Counted from the stretch's first letter, positions 1-59,069 are shown. The stretch: 64,000 nt of DNA from Pomphorhynchus laevis (GCA_012934845.2 WNNJ02002382.1:124001-188000); one strand, 5' to 3'. A program made the numbers and translations. The notes: generated by a model not told the origin, from the sequence alone.

Positions 1-40
1 TTTGTTTCAGCAAAAGACGGATGCCTGAACGATTTTCTAA

Positions 41-21719
<21,679 letters not shown>

Positions 21720-21909
21720 TGTATTTTCCAACGAATTTTGTTAGAGATTGTATTAATTTGATATTATTTTAAATGATATAATGTTATAGAAATATAACCT
21801 TGTATGAATACCATCCATATCCTTTTTAAAGATCAACTTGTTTGTTTTGGAATAATATAGATTACTCATAACTCATAATTCAATATAAACAATATTTAGA
21901 CAAGTAACT

Positions 21910-21915
21910 AATAAA
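21910..21915 (+). promoter_or_regulatory. Candidate poly(A) signal of YME1L
   Basis: AATAAA 191 nt beyond the YME1L stop and before the duplicated exon. In DNA this AT-rich chance matches are common, so support is weak. Confidence 0.3.
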
Positions 21916-22219
21916 CAAATATTAAATCTGATTTAACAATCAGTGATGGCTATAAAAGAAATCATGTTCATACTTGCTTTAAAGAAGTGACTAAATTGTT
22001 TAAAGACACACTTTATCGGATATTTTAAAATTGTTTTAAACGATTCCGCAATTTGTGGACTTGGAATAATAGTTTTTAAATGATCGTTATCCTTCTTATT
22101 TTCGTTAAATAAATCAAATTAGGTTATTCATATTCAAAACAAATAACAAGTTCAAATATTATAAATATTCTAATATTCATTCAATATATAATAATATATG
22201 ATAATATATTATATATTAT

Positions 22220-22471
22220 CGAGTATTTAAAGATGAAGAAACTGATGTTGGGCTTTCAACTGTCTCATGGAATGAAGTTAGTCCATCCATGCAGGACCTG
22301 ATCGACCAGGAAATTAAACGTATTCTTTCTGAATCGTACGAGCGAGCGAAGACGTTACTAAAGAATCATATGACTGAGTTAAAAGCATTGGCAACAGCAC
22401 TTCTTGAACTAGAAACACTTGATAGCGACACCATTGAACAAATAATTGAACTGAAAGATAAGCGCAAATAA
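22220..22471 (+). pseudogene. Duplicate of YME1L last exon
   Basis: 22220-22458 matches 21474-21712 with three base differences by eye. Open throughout, it ends DKRK then TAA at 22469-22471, whereas copy 1 ends LKER. The exon's first nine bases and its acceptor are missing. Nearby AG dinucleotides would splice out of frame with the penultimate exon, so it is probably not used. It has kept its reading frame, consistent with recent origin or gene conversion. Which copy carries the ancestral C terminus is open. Confidence 0.85.
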
Positions 22472-22863
22472 TTCTGCAGTGTTTATACACCTGTTTAATT
22501 GATATTAATGCGTACCATTTTGACAAGTTAACAAAATACAGAAGATCAATAGATTAAATGTCATATTGATTATTTTTATAGACGTAATTCATTTTTTATA
22601 TAAAAATTAAGAGATAAGTATGACTATAAATTTTAAAACATTTATAAAGTTTGAAAATAGAAAACTTCAACAAATTATTAATAATAAATTAAATTATTAA
22701 TTCTCGTTTTATTTATAATAAAATAATAGTCGGTGTGATATTTTAAAATGTTACATTTTTGCTATTCGTTACACATTTGTTAAATTAGATATAATATTTG
22801 AAAATTATTAATTTAAAAATTTACTAACTTGAAAATTAGTAAATATTACTAAATATTATCAAA
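22472..22863. other. Intergenic, AT-rich
   Basis: Between the two convergent genes. Nothing recognised. Confidence 0.5.
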
Positions 22864-22936
22864 GATGCTCATTGTTCCAAAAATAGAATGAAAAACAGCT
22901 TGCTCATTGTTCCAAAAATAGAATTTAAAAACAGCT
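22864..22936. repeat. Short tandem duplication
   Basis: GCTCATTGTTCCAAAAATAG with flanks (unit about 37 bp, ending AAAAACAGCT) occurs twice in a row. Confidence 0.75.
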
Positions 22937-22989
22937 GGACAATCAAAATTTTTATTTATGAATTAATTATTAATTAATTATTTATTTAC

Positions 22990-23130
22990 AATTCCTGATG
23001 ATGAACACAGTTCTGTTTGAAAATTTGAATACACCTCTTTCTTTGATTACACAATTACACATTTTTTTGATGCAAAAAGAAGGTGTAATCAAATTTTTAA
23101 ACACAACTTTGTTCATCATCAGGAATTGTA
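22990..23130. mobile_element. Foldback, about 48-bp imperfect arms
   Basis: AATTCCTGATGATGAACACA at the left and its reverse complement near 23100-23128 bound an imperfect palindrome including GAATACACCT/AGGTGTAATC. MITE-like; no coding region. Confidence 0.7.
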
Positions 23131-24067
23131 TCAGTAGCTGTTAAACTTTTCAAATATTCTTTTTATTGGATTATCATTAACATATATGATTCAAACGCTT
23201 ATTGCAGGAAATTGCAAAATTTGATGATTGCATCGTCAATGATGCTTTTGACTATTATGGGTACAGCTTTGTTAAAGTCAATGTGTATAAATTGTCAAGT
23301 TTCATAGTGAAAGTTTTAAAGTGAAATCAGTTGAGGAGATGGGTGAGTTTTTTCATTTGCGAAAAACAATAGAAAAATATATATTATCCCAATCCTTATG
23401 AATACACTGCAGATTAGAAAGTAGATTCAATGATTAGCTGATCATAAGAATAATAAGTCAAACCTTTGATTGTCCATTTTAAATTTGTAGTTTTTTAATT
23501 AGTATTTTTATTAATAAATATAATATTATTTAATATTAAAGGTTTTAAGAAACATTTTATAAATTATAATCTACAATTAATTTCTGATATCTTATATTTT
23601 TAAAAATTAATTCTTAGAAATTAAATGAATTAATTTAAATAAGTATTTAATTAATGTAATTTTTAAATTAATTTTATTTAATTTATTTATTCACAAAATT
23701 ACAGTAGGCGTTTTAAGTTATAAACTTTAATTTCAAAGAAAAATACACAAACGCTTTTTTTTGTCATTTTAAACTTATCACATTATCATCACCGTCAAAA
23801 TCGAAATAAGAAAATCTGTCAGAAAATCGATAAAGTCAAAAAATCTAAAGCATTTTAATCTAATAAACATTTATTATAATTGATCTTCATTGATCACATT
23901 ATCTTTAATATCTTAGTGCAATGAGTAGCCGAAATTGCTAAAAGAGCATCAAATAATCAAACGAAATAAGAAGCTCTCCGCAATCGAAAAAGATTAAACA
24001 CAAAATGTGAGATGTACATATAGTCTCTCGTCTACAGTTATAATTTTTTTCGCGGTGCTTTTTAAAT
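23131..24067. other. Intergenic 3' region of the SERCA gene
   Basis: AT-rich. On the minus strand an AATAAA at 23870-23875 lies 193 nt beyond the SERCA stop and could be its poly(A) signal. No other gene is recognised. Confidence 0.4.
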
Positions 24068-49675
<25,608 letters not shown>

Positions 49676-50210
49676 AGCGTCAATTACCCCAAAGTCTTAT
49701 GTCTTTGCAAAATGAGCAATCTATAAATGTTACAACACATGGAAAATGTCATATTTTGCTAACATAAACATGACAATTTCAATTAAGTAAAAGGTCGTTG
49801 TGATCGTGGTTTATTTTGTATTGTTATAAATACTTCGTCATTCTGTACGAATTGATTAAACAATTTTATGTACTAATTTCCTCCTCTATACATTGAATCA
49901 TTGTCATGTTGACATTGTATTCTTAAATAATACAGTATTTATATATCGTGTAATATATGTTTTCTACCGTTGAAATCGATGGGATCGTAGTTATATGATA
50001 CCATAGCTATATTTCTTTATTTTCAGCATTCAGGGTAAAGAAACTATTTCTCTCGATAATTCTCGCTACTTATCGGTTGTAGTGCTAGCGGTGATGGTGT
50101 ATATTACATCAAATTACATTAAATTACTAATCAACTAATTGAGAAAAGGTGATATTTTTACTATAAGATAGAAAATGCTAGCATACTTAAATATCTAAAT
50201 TATATGGATA
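49676..50210. promoter_or_regulatory. Upstream region of SERCA (5' UTR/promoter presumed)
   Basis: Sequence preceding the SERCA start. It holds CATTGTCATGTTGACATTGT at about 49902 and a segment (49924-49990) duplicated at 51568-51633. No core promoter element can be asserted. Confidence 0.35.
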
Positions 50211-50289
50211 TTGAATACTAGCACGAATAATTATATAAAAAGAAAAGATACCATTCACATCAGTTTCTGCTTGCAAGTAATTATCGCCG

Positions 50290-50357
50290 AAATGGATCAT
50301 TATATTGAAAATATAACGATTCTCTCAGTGAATGATCTTGTTAATGTAGCGAAAGTA
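50290..50357 (+). CDS. Possible small first coding exon, uncertain
   Basis: ATG at 50290 opens MDHYIENITILSVNDLVNVA and reaches GAAAGTAAGATC, a good donor context. Upstream TTGCAAG could be an acceptor. The open frame in fact runs to 50480. I recognise no family and found no convincing next exon to the right. Could be chance in AT-rich DNA. If real, it would be a gene divergent from SERCA. Confidence 0.2.
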
Positions 50358-50480
50358 AGATCATCCGTGTACCAACTATATTTTACAATTGTTTTTTATA
50401 TCAACAAAATCATCCGAAATGTTTACACCAGAAATTACCGTGTCAATCGAAATGATCCAATTTCAATATTCTGGTTTTAG

Positions 50481-50929
50481 TTATTTCTATAAGAATTATA
50501 TTTCGTTCAGCTAATTTTAGCTATTCTTTCAGTCTTGAATCACAATACACTCTAAAAAACACAAATAGTCAGACAAAATTATCACAACTTTTACAAATAT
50601 GAGAAACGTGATTTTTTAAACTTGTAATTCAAAAAATATGTTCGTATGAAAATTACGCAATCTGCATGAATCACTCAGAACATCCGATAGAATTAGGTCA
50701 CCATTATCACCTAGTATGTAATTTATTAATGATAAAATTGGAATAGTACAAACTGCAAATTCGCAAGCCATTATCTAATAATGGAAGCGAATCTTTGCTA
50801 TTTTTTCGAATCACAAAATAAAGATCAAACGATAATATTTTGGTGAGATGGGATTTGCTACGTTTGTTTCTAACGGTTAGTGTAAAGGTAGAATTGTAAA
50901 TAATAACTTATAATATATATTAATATATA
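50481..50929. other. Intergenic, nothing recognised
   Basis: Unique-looking AT-rich sequence without array or coding signal. Confidence 0.4.
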
Positions 50930-51265
50930 ATATATATTAATATAATTATTAATATCTATTAATCATATAATATATATTAATCATTAATAAAAAAGTGCCT
51001 TAGTAAAAAATACAAGGCACTAATGTAACCAATATAATTATTAATATCTATTAATCATATAATATATTAATCATTAATAAAAAATGTGACTTAGTAAAAA
51101 AATATGCCTTAGTAAAAAATACTAAGGCACTTATGCAACCAATATAATTACTAATATCTATTAATCATATAATATATATTAATCATTAATAAAAAATGTG
51201 CCTTAGTAAAAAAATGTGCCTTAGTAAAAATACAAGACACTAATGTGCCTTAGTAAAAAATATGA
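50930..51265. repeat. Tandem ~100-bp repeat with internal hairpin
   Basis: Three to four imperfect units containing TATTAATCATATAATATATT and GTGCCTTAGTAAAAAATAC. In the second unit GCCTTAGTA-AAAAA-TACTAAGGC is a perfect palindrome; other units have partly lost it. Confidence 0.85.
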
Positions 51266-51499
51266 TTTAATAGTGTTTTAGCATAATAATATAATAATAT
51301 TATATATAATAATCATATAATCATATAATAATTAGCATGCTATGATGATCGAGTACTTGTCATTTCAATTTATTCCCTTGATATTCTATTAGCAGATCAA
51401 TTTTTTAACTTATACGTCTCTTAACAATAAAGTTGCAGAACAAAGCTATCAATTAGATATTTTAATTATAACTTCTAAGGTTGTAAGTAGTTTTTTTAT

Positions 51500-51745
51500 G
51501 AAATTTTTTTTTCATTGTCATGTTGACATTGTCAACATGACAATGAAAAAATACGGTACATGACAATTAAATAATACGGTATTTATATATCGTGTAATAT
51601 ATGTTTTCTACCGTTGAAATCGATGGGATCGTGGGTTGCGATCCCATCGCAACCCACGATTTTTGGGTTGCGCTAAAGATCTGTTCGGTCAATACAATTA
51701 ACAAGCAAGTTGTTTAAAGAGATCTTTAGAGCGGCAACCCACTAA
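51500..51745. repeat. Patchwork of palindromes and short templated copies
   Basis: 51505-51553: hairpin TCATTGTCATGTTGACA, one base, its complement (17 perfect pairs, extended by A/T runs). 51568-51633: copy of 49924-49990. 51628-51660: ATCGTGGGTTGCGAT, CCC, and its complement (15 perfect pairs). 51663-51693: 31 bp identical to 52801-52831. 51663-51684 is also roughly inverted at 51717-51740 (GATCTTTAGAGCGGCAACCCA). Confidence 0.85.
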
Positions 51746-52790
51746 TTTCTAGCTTGTTCTTTAAATTTAACTTAAGTTTTCGTATCCAAAAGGGAAATTT
51801 GAATTAAACAGTAAGCTTTTGTGATTGCAAAGTATAGCTGTCGTAAAATGTTTTTTATTATTAAAGATTTTACTATTAATGGTGATAATAGAAGTATCAT
51901 TTATATCTTCTTCGTAGAATAATTTCACCATTTCAACAATTTTATTCGTCACGTAAGTAATTTACCTGAAGATGAAAATAAATTTTGTAACATAAAAATA
52001 TATTATTTTTTATATCTGATTTGTTCAGCCAAGGAGAAAGATATACAAATAAATTAAAAGCTGACTTGAGATTTCCGATATTCATATGACTTGATATTTT
52101 CGATACACATTTGATTTATAATGATAATTTTGAATTATTTAAAATTCACGATGATCATAGATCTTAGTAGGATTTCGTTTATTGAATAAGTCACATTATC
52201 GTTACCTTATCAATCATTATGTAAGTTATGCATATCAAAATAATTACAGCTCAATGCTATAAATGCGGAATATTTTAAAGCTACCAGCTAACCTGGAGCA
52301 ATTTGCTAGTTTTTTGAATTATTGTAAAAACATGCATTAATCAAAATAATTATAAATATTTTTAATATGTTAATATTCTTAATTAATAAGAATTACTATG
52401 TTAAAAAATATTTAATGCCGACTACTCTCATAAAATTGTGATTTGGTAAATAAACCTTATCGTTTTAAATTCATATTAGTCATGAACATCCAAAAAATTT
52501 GTAATTTGTAAAAGTTTGTATACAAGGAAAAATCATTTACTTGATATTTTGAATTTCTAAATACGAATCATGTAGCTTGATATTACTTGATATTACTGTG
52601 CGTGAATTCTTGCGAAGTTGAGGAAGTGTCGTAATAGTTCATATTAAATATTTTACAATTATACAATTATAAATCTCAATTGCATAAACCTAGGAGCAGT
52701 ATACAATTCATAATTTAATGCGCTAAATTTCAGGCGACCAAATTATATAAACGACGATTATTACGTCTATGTTTGATGAGCTTAAGATCA
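51746..52790. other. Intergenic, nothing firm
   Basis: A minus-strand frame at 51767-51952 has no ATG (it opens at GTG) and no recognised family. The rest is AT-rich without array. Confidence 0.4.
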
Positions 52791-52829
52791 AAGTACAATC
52801 TTGGGTTGCGCTAAAGATCTGTTCGGTCA

Positions 52830-53042
52830 ATGTCAAAATACCAAAGCCCAGAAAATATATCAGCCGCTGGAATTCATGGTTCATCTACGGAATGCGTAAC
52901 CATTAAACAACGAGTTAGAATTAGCTGTTTTGTGAAATCACTATCAATTATTAATGTCGTGGTTTATATTTATTCGACTACAATTATAGCCAGACAAATT
53001 CAGATACTAATATTTTTTAGTCTCTTTAACATAATTGTTTGA
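52830..53042 (+). CDS. Hypothetical small ORF, 70 aa, uncertain
   Basis: Starts MSKYQSPENISAAGIHGSST and continues into a hydrophobic C-terminal half (SLSIINVVVYIYSTTIIARQ, ILIFFSLFNIIV) that could form one or two membrane segments. Its composition is less AT-driven at the 5' end. No family recognised; the first residues overlap the segment duplicated at 51663. Chance ORF remains likely. Confidence 0.2.
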   Translation: MSKYQSPENISAAGIHGSSTECVTIKQRVRISCFVKSLSIINVVVYIYSTTIIARQIQILIFFSLFNIIV

Positions 53043-53049
53043 CAGTGCA

Positions 53050-53440
53050 TGCGTTTTCTAGATAATGATTTGAGATATTTGACAATTGAGGATTATTTAT
53101 CTTAAAATGTGCGGAATTAAGAAATTTTCAAGGACAATGAAATTCAAGAACAAAATGATTTTAAATCATTTTGTTTTGACACCATAGCCTGCTTCCGTTT
53201 GATCAGTCTACATGTAAAAAATGGTTAAACTGGTATTAATGACTACTTAAGTTTGATATGAAGTATAAATAGTGGAACATGATTGCCTATAATGATAAAA
53301 TTTGGTTGTTTGACTAGAAAGATTAGATACATTTAAGTTCCGCTTTATTATTTTCAAATTTGTGAATGTCATTCATAAATTATAAAATTTCGTTGTTAAA
53401 TGAATTTCATTAAATGATATTATTGTCCTAAATGAAAGGT
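53050..53440. other. Intergenic
   Basis: A short inverted AAAATGATTTTAAATCATTTTG lies at about 53153-53174. Nothing else recognised. Confidence 0.45.
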
Positions 53441-53520
53441 AAACCCCAATTATAGCTGACTTATTGTTAAAATTTATAGAATATGAATTTGTACATAGCT
53501 GTGCAAAAAAAATCTAATTT
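53441..53520 (+). mobile_element. PLE family 1 RT fragment left of the inverted-repeat element
   Basis: CCCAATTATAGCTGACTTAT and TTTATAGAATATGAATTTGT match the stretch just after RT motif B in the 54 kb copy. Confidence 0.6.
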
Positions 53521-54387
53521 ACATAAATCAAATCAGCTAACTGAGTCGACGGATTTATTTTTATATAAAATTTATAAAATAATAATACTAAATCAAAATT
53601 TAATAATTAAATTATAAATAATAAATAAGAGTTATAAGATTTTACTTAATTTATAGCAAGTTAAAATAAAAAATTAAAATTTAAAATAAAAGTCAATTTT
53701 TATGAATTGACTAATAAATAACAGGCGATGTATCAGAATAAGGATTAGAAGTCATAAGGGGGAACTGATTATCTCTAAATAAAATATATGAAATATATGT
53801 TTCGATACATTGATGATATATGTGTATTTAATTCTAATAATTTTTACTCAATTAATGAACAAATTTATCCAGAAAGCCTTATTCTGGATAAAATTGAATT
53901 ATTAGAATCCTTAAATATTTTGATAAATCAAAATTATTTAAAAGTAGGGACATCTATATTTAGACAAGTAAAATGTGTTCCAATGGGTGGTAATAGTAGC
54001 CCAATTATATGTAGTTCATATGGTTCATATGTAGTGCGTTTAAATGTACATTAAAACCACTTTCTGTCTATATGAATAAAATACTTAAAGTAATTAAAGC
54101 ACATTTTAAAAAATATTGCAAGGTAATCGAAATTAATACTGGTATAAAACACTATTTCAGTATTAATTCTACAAAAGAATTTTTAGAACAGACAAAAGGA
54201 ATAAATTTTCAAAATATAAATACATACGATTTTAGTACGCTTTATACAAATCTAGATTTAGTAGATATTAAAGAAGCGTTAGTAAAATTAATTAAGCTTA
54301 TATTCGGAAAAAGATATACATATATATGTTATAATAAATTATAACGCCTATCTAACAAAAATTAAACCATCAAGTAAATATAAATAT

Positions 54388-54810
54388 ATGGATAAAATTG
54401 AATTAATAGAAACAAAATTAATAAATCAAAATTATTTAAAAGTAGGGAAATCTATATTTAGACAAGTAAAAGGTGTTCCAATGGGTGGTAATAGTAGCCC
54501 AATTATAGCTGACTTATTTTTAAGCTTTATAGAATATGAATTTGTTCATAACTGTTTAAAAAATAAATCTAAATTATATAAATATATGAAATATATGTTT
54601 CGATACATTGATGATATATGTGTATTCAACTGTAATAATTGTTATTCAATAAGTGAACAAATTTATCCAGTAGCCCCTGTTCTTGATAAAACCAGTATTG
54701 ATGATAAAGAAGGAATATATCTAGAAATAAACATTAAATTAACATCAATTAAAACTACTTTTTATAGTAAAGATGGCATGTTTATGTTTACAAGAAATAT
54801 ATTTTTCTGA
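54388..54810 (+). CDS. PLE reverse transcriptase, open part (palm/fingers fragment)
   Basis: 140 residues, the longest open PLE stretch in the window. GVPMGGNSSPIIADLFLS is RT motif B and RYIDD is motif C with both catalytic Asp. SIDDKEGIYLEINIKLTSIK follows, the region before the thumb. The segment carrying motif A is in the preceding frame at 54072-54344. Far shorter than a full PLE protein (several hundred residues). Confidence 0.75.
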   Translation: MDKIELIETKLINQNYLKVGKSIFRQVKGVPMGGNSSPIIADLFLSFIEYEFVHNCLKNKSKLYKYMKYMFRYIDDICVFNCNNCYSISEQIYPVAPVLDKTSIDDKEGIYLEINIKLTSIKTTFYSKDGMFMFTRNIFF

Positions 54811-55029
54811 GCATTCAATGAATACCATATAATATAAAATAAATTACATTAAATAATGAAATTTTAAGAATTGAAATAATATGTAACGATATTGGTTTTC
54901 TTCAAAATCATTTTAATAATTTAATAGACGCATATTTTAAACTAGGTTACTATAAAAATATCATAAACAGAAAATATCAAAATATATGAATTAACATAAT
55001 AATATCAAAAATAAATTTAAAATCTTAAG

Positions 55030-55260
55030 CGGAAATTTTTTATAGATGGATAATTTTCTATTTATGGATTATTTTTTATGAAAGGATCATATACTTTGTA
55101 TTAGAATAAGAGAATACGTCATTAGCATGTATTTGGCCCCGCTGCTATGTTGGGTCGAGGATTAAGGACCAAAGAGTGATGACATAGCAGTTCCTCCTAA
55201 TGAGCTCTAATCCGATAGTCAGATACATCGTCATTTCATAAAAATTGACTTGTATTATAA
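55030..55260 (+). repeat. Right terminal repeat of the PLE, with conserved hairpin
   Basis: Holds GTATTTGGCCCCGCTGCTAT, GGGTCGAGGATTAAGGACC, GACATAGCAGTTCCTCCTAA and ATACATCGTC. CTGCTATGTT and GACATAGCAG pair as a 10-bp stem around a 30-base loop. The same layout recurs at 7.3, 8.1, 27.4, 38.9 and 48.8 kb. Confidence 0.7.
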
Positions 55261-55393
55261 ATTTCAATTTTTTATTTTATAACTATTATTTATTATATAC
55301 AATTATCTAATTATTTATTATTTTCTTATTGAATTTTTATTTTAATTTATTATATTTTATATTAAAACGTAACTCAATTAGCTGATTTGATTT

Positions 55394-56690
55394 AATAATG
55401 TAATAATTTTATGATTTAAATTGTTAAATTAATAATTTATAACGTTAAATAATAATTTATTGAATAATTTTATTGATCAGCCATCTTTGCAACTCAATTT
55501 TCGACATGTTCACTACCACCCCATACACATTTACCTTATCCGAAAGTTGTTTGTTTTTGATTTGAGATAATCTACATTTCGAAAATGACATCAAACACAA
55601 AAGTGCTGGTTTGGTACGTGATCTAACCTTACATCGAAGCATAACATTAGTTTCTATAATACAAAATAACCTTATTTCTATCGAAACTACAAATGTGAAA
55701 ATTAATATTTTATGTAAACTCTTTGGAAATTTTGTCATTTTAGGATCGGATTATCTCCAAATGTCATGTTAGATGAATTTCACATTTTATACTGTCACAA
55801 AATAAAATTACAAAGTGATGACGAAACACATGAATGTATTAAAATTTATACCTCGCTGTATAACATAGAATTTAATGTAGAAATTTGATTAGCCTTAAAA
55901 ATAATAACAATTCGCTTGTAAGCAATTAAATATTAAACATGATAACCAATAAACCTAAAAAACAATAAAAATAATTAATGTAAAATTAAAACAGTAAAAG
56001 CAATGTAGCTCTAAAGAGAAAGGTTTTGGCTTGTTTGAAGATACGCACGTTTTGCATATTGTTCATTCATATAATAGAATTCCATAAAATACATCAAAAA
56101 TTCAGTTTGTTATCCGATTAAAGTATAGCATTCTACTGCACGACTGATATTACGACAATTTTCGAATTTAAAAAACAATAGCAATATGTTTAGTAAAAAA
56201 TGTTATTTTTTCTAAAAAAAATTAAATTAAAAATATGTTAACAGTCATTCTACTGCACGAATGATTATGAGGATAATGAAAAATAACTAACACATTTAAG
56301 TATAAATAACAATTATACAATTAATATTTTTATTAATTGTTATTAATCAATTTTTATTGTCTTATTGATTTATTTTTGATGTATATATGGAAACAATAAT
56401 ATTTACTGGAAAAACTTCAGTAGATTGACATTATTGTCTATTTATTTTAGCTTTTTCATTCATTTAAAATAAGCTTCCACTAACTTTATAAACCACTGAT
56501 TAAAGAATTTTTAATACAGTAAAGCTTCGTATCATTTTCACACATCGAGTTGCAAGGAGTATTTCGTAACTCTAGATTCTAATTTAATTTAGGGCTAGGC
56601 AATTTAATTATGTTCATACAATATAGCGTTTTTATATTGTTACACAATATAAGCGAATATACAAGCGGTGCCACGGGTTGCTGGGATTCG
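55394..56690. other. Intergenic, one unrecognised minus-strand ORF
   Basis: The minus frame 55457-55738 (93 codons, MTKFPKSLHKILIFTFVVSI...) has a hydrophobic start and a basic middle (RCKVRSRTKP). No family is recognised and no splice context is evident, so I do not call it a gene. The rest is AT-rich. Confidence 0.35.
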
Positions 56691-56699
56691 TACTAAATG

Positions 56700-56790
56700 C
56701 GTGTATATAAAGGTTGATCTTTAAGAAGAAAATTGACAACTATTTATTCAAGCTTTCGGCGTTTGCCTTCTTCGAGAATTTTAAATATAT
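56700..56790. mobile_element. Possible PLE 3' tail fragment
   Basis: CAAGCTTTCGGCGTTTGCCT then TCTTCGAGAATTT resembles the CTTTCGAGTTTTACTACTCT motif at 3.63 kb and the tail wording I remember after PLE ORFs. No coding remains attached. Confidence 0.35.
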
Positions 56791-57064
56791 TTACAATTTG
56801 AAATTGTATGCATTTTAATGGTACACCATGTGTACTATCCACGGCAGTAGCGGACGAAACAATACCAATATGTCAGACTAAAATCTAACATGCTGTGACT
56901 CAAGGCGTATTGAGTTGGAAGTAATGAAGGAATGACGTCGTAGCTGATTTCTTCTACGAAACTGTATTGTGTGATTTAGCAAAATTGATAAAATACATGA
57001 AAGAATCCATCAAAGGATCATCAGCACCGATTCTATGATTTCTTGATCTCACCATCAGGGTTAA

Positions 57065-57472
57065 ATATAAAGAAAGAATGCTTACAATCCATCTCGGAAA
57101 ATACGGTTTAAAAAATTTATTACATTGAAGATTTTATATGCTGAAGAATTTCTAGCTGTACTAAATGGTTAGCTTAGTCAGTAAGGCATAGACCCACTAA
57201 TCGAAAGAAAACTAAGGTCGAATCTGAAAGTGCAAATAGGTGTTTAAAAGGAAACTATATATAGTGCTCTTAGCTTGTTTTTGAAATCACAATGTATGCA
57301 CGGTATTATATTTATCACATCAGTAATACATATAAAGAAATAATGCTTATAAAAATATAATTATATGATAAGGAATGCTTATCATATAAAGAAGGAATAC
57401 TTACAATATATCTTGGAAGTTACGGTTTAAGAAATTTATTACATTGAAGATTTTATATGCTAAAGAATTAAA
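57065..57472. repeat. Direct duplication, about 83-bp unit
   Basis: AAAGAAAGAATGCTTACAAT through ATTTTATATGCTGAAGAATT (57071-57152) recurs with about ten changes at 57389-57470. A third partial copy begins near 57333. Confidence 0.8.
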
Positions 57473-59050
57473 AATTTCATTGTACATTTTTATATTAATA
57501 TTTTTCATTTTTAAACAATGAAACGTTTGTAATTTTACATTTTAAGTTGACGATACTTTGGAGTAAAGTTGATGAACAAATTGCAAAATGCCCTCTGATT
57601 TTCTAATTTTCTGTAATTCGAATAATTGAGCAAATTGAGCAAAAATCAATTTTCAATAATCAATTTTGATAAAAACCATATCTTGATCTATTCAAACTTA
57701 GCTGCCAATGTAGTAAATACTATAACTTATAACTATAAAATGCACTTTGTGTTGATGATTTCATAAAATGTGGAATAGCAAAGTTTTATTTTCTGCAAAT
57801 CATACATTCAAAAGTTTAAATGTTGTTCCAAAAGTATTTATAAGACCTCAAGCAAAGTATAAAAATACAACTGTTGGCACCGAATAAATCAATATAAGCC
57901 AATATCGATACTTACTTCATCACGTGTACAGTATTAAAAATGTAGATTCCTTTGTTTCTACGAGAAGTTTAATATATAAGGCAATAAGTGGTTTGTACGC
58001 AAGTATTTCAAGCCCGAAGGCTTATTGTTTTAATAAAACAGAACCGAAATAATTCGAATAAATCTCTCCTTCTATTTGTGTGTTTATCGTCTAAATGTGA
58101 AGAAAACATGTTTGCTGAATGTATGAAACAAGCACAAAAGCAAAAAACAAAACTCTTGAGAATTACTAGAAAATTTAAGGATGTTGATCACCAGGAAAGT
58201 GCACATGTAGTAATTCACTTCTATACGACATTTGGTAACCATGTGCTTTTCGAAAAAGTGCAAGGCATGTCTTACAACCTACTCAGTTAATACATTCACT
58301 AGTCGCTTCCATATTATGACGAATACGAGATATGTTGTTGTAAAATCCACACATGTTTTTTCTTATGACATCTCTTTGATAGCTTAATTTATTTTAAATT
58401 ATATTGAATCAGTCTTCTTAAATCAAAACAGATGTGCTATTATGAAATGCCTCATATTTTTACAAAATACCGCCAGAGACACCTGTTGTTTACACTTTCT
58501 AAAGCAAAAACGTCATTTACGGATCAGGCACCGTCTTAATTAAATCTGACACTACTTTATTAAATCGTGTTTGATACTTTGCAGATCAACGATTTAGATT
58601 TTTATTTGAAAATATGTTTTAATTGCCTTTATCATAATTTATTTTTACAAAATAATGACATTAAATCCCGTAATCTCCATCACATGCACATAATGCCAAG
58701 TCGAACGTGACGATCGAATTGCGATCGAAAAAGCTGTCACTAAGGTTATCTCAATACGTGGTTGTAAATTTAGAAATTATTTGTTAATAATACAATATAT
58801 AGTAATTTAACCTTTAATTTGTTAAGAATTAATATTAAAATAAACTAAAAATACAAATGAAGCTGATTCGTTTTGAAAATTAGAAGTTTTGGACATTAAT
58901 TCATCTTTATATTTCGATAGCTGCTGTTAGCATTAGCAGGAAAACGTATGATGTAATTAAAAGTAAAATCAATCTAAGTTTTATTATTTAATCCGATTGC
59001 CGATAATATTTAATTCGATTGCCGAAAATATTATAAAAATTAATCTTATT
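57473..59050. other. Intergenic, one unrecognised ORF
   Basis: The plus frame 57988-58290 (100 codons) opens MVCTQVFQARRLIVL and has a Lys/Gln-rich middle (CMKQAQKQKTKLLRITRKFK). No family recognised. Its length and mixed composition are slightly above background, but there is no supporting context. ACGATCGAATTGCGATCG near 58709 is a short palindrome. Confidence 0.35.
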
Positions 59051-59069
59051 ATTTCAGGTTTACTTAAAT

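Larger units (their letters stand above)
53525..55393 (+). mobile_element. PLE family 1 element with inverted terminal repeats
   Basis: Outer ends AAATCAAATCAGCTAA (53525) and TTAGCTGATTTGATTT (to 55393) belong to inverted repeats of roughly 220 bp that also share GTCAATTTTTATGAA, GATGTATC and GGAACTG words. Between them are RT blocks: TYDFSTLYTNL (motif A, about 54224-54256), FRQVKGVPMGGNSSPIIADL (motif B, 54457-54516), MFRYIDDICVFN (motif C, 54595-54630), then the C-terminal region. A displaced fragment with motifs C and B lies at 53785-54020. The order and wording fit Penelope-like RTs; no GIY-YIG domain was seen. The coding part is in pieces, with several breaks, so the copy is probably dead. 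Intergenic, 4 kb upstream of SERCA. Confidence 0.8.

Noticed and set aside
51767-51952. Minus-strand 61-codon ORF as an exon upstream of SERCA
   Set aside because: Opens at GTG not ATG; the nearest acceptor leads to stops in all frames.
55080-55210. Hammerhead ribozyme in the PLE terminal repeat
   Set aside because: Some copies have CGAAAC and CTGATGA, but in an order and spacing that leave no helix II and no place for box I between the cleavage site and GAAA. Only the hairpin is reported.
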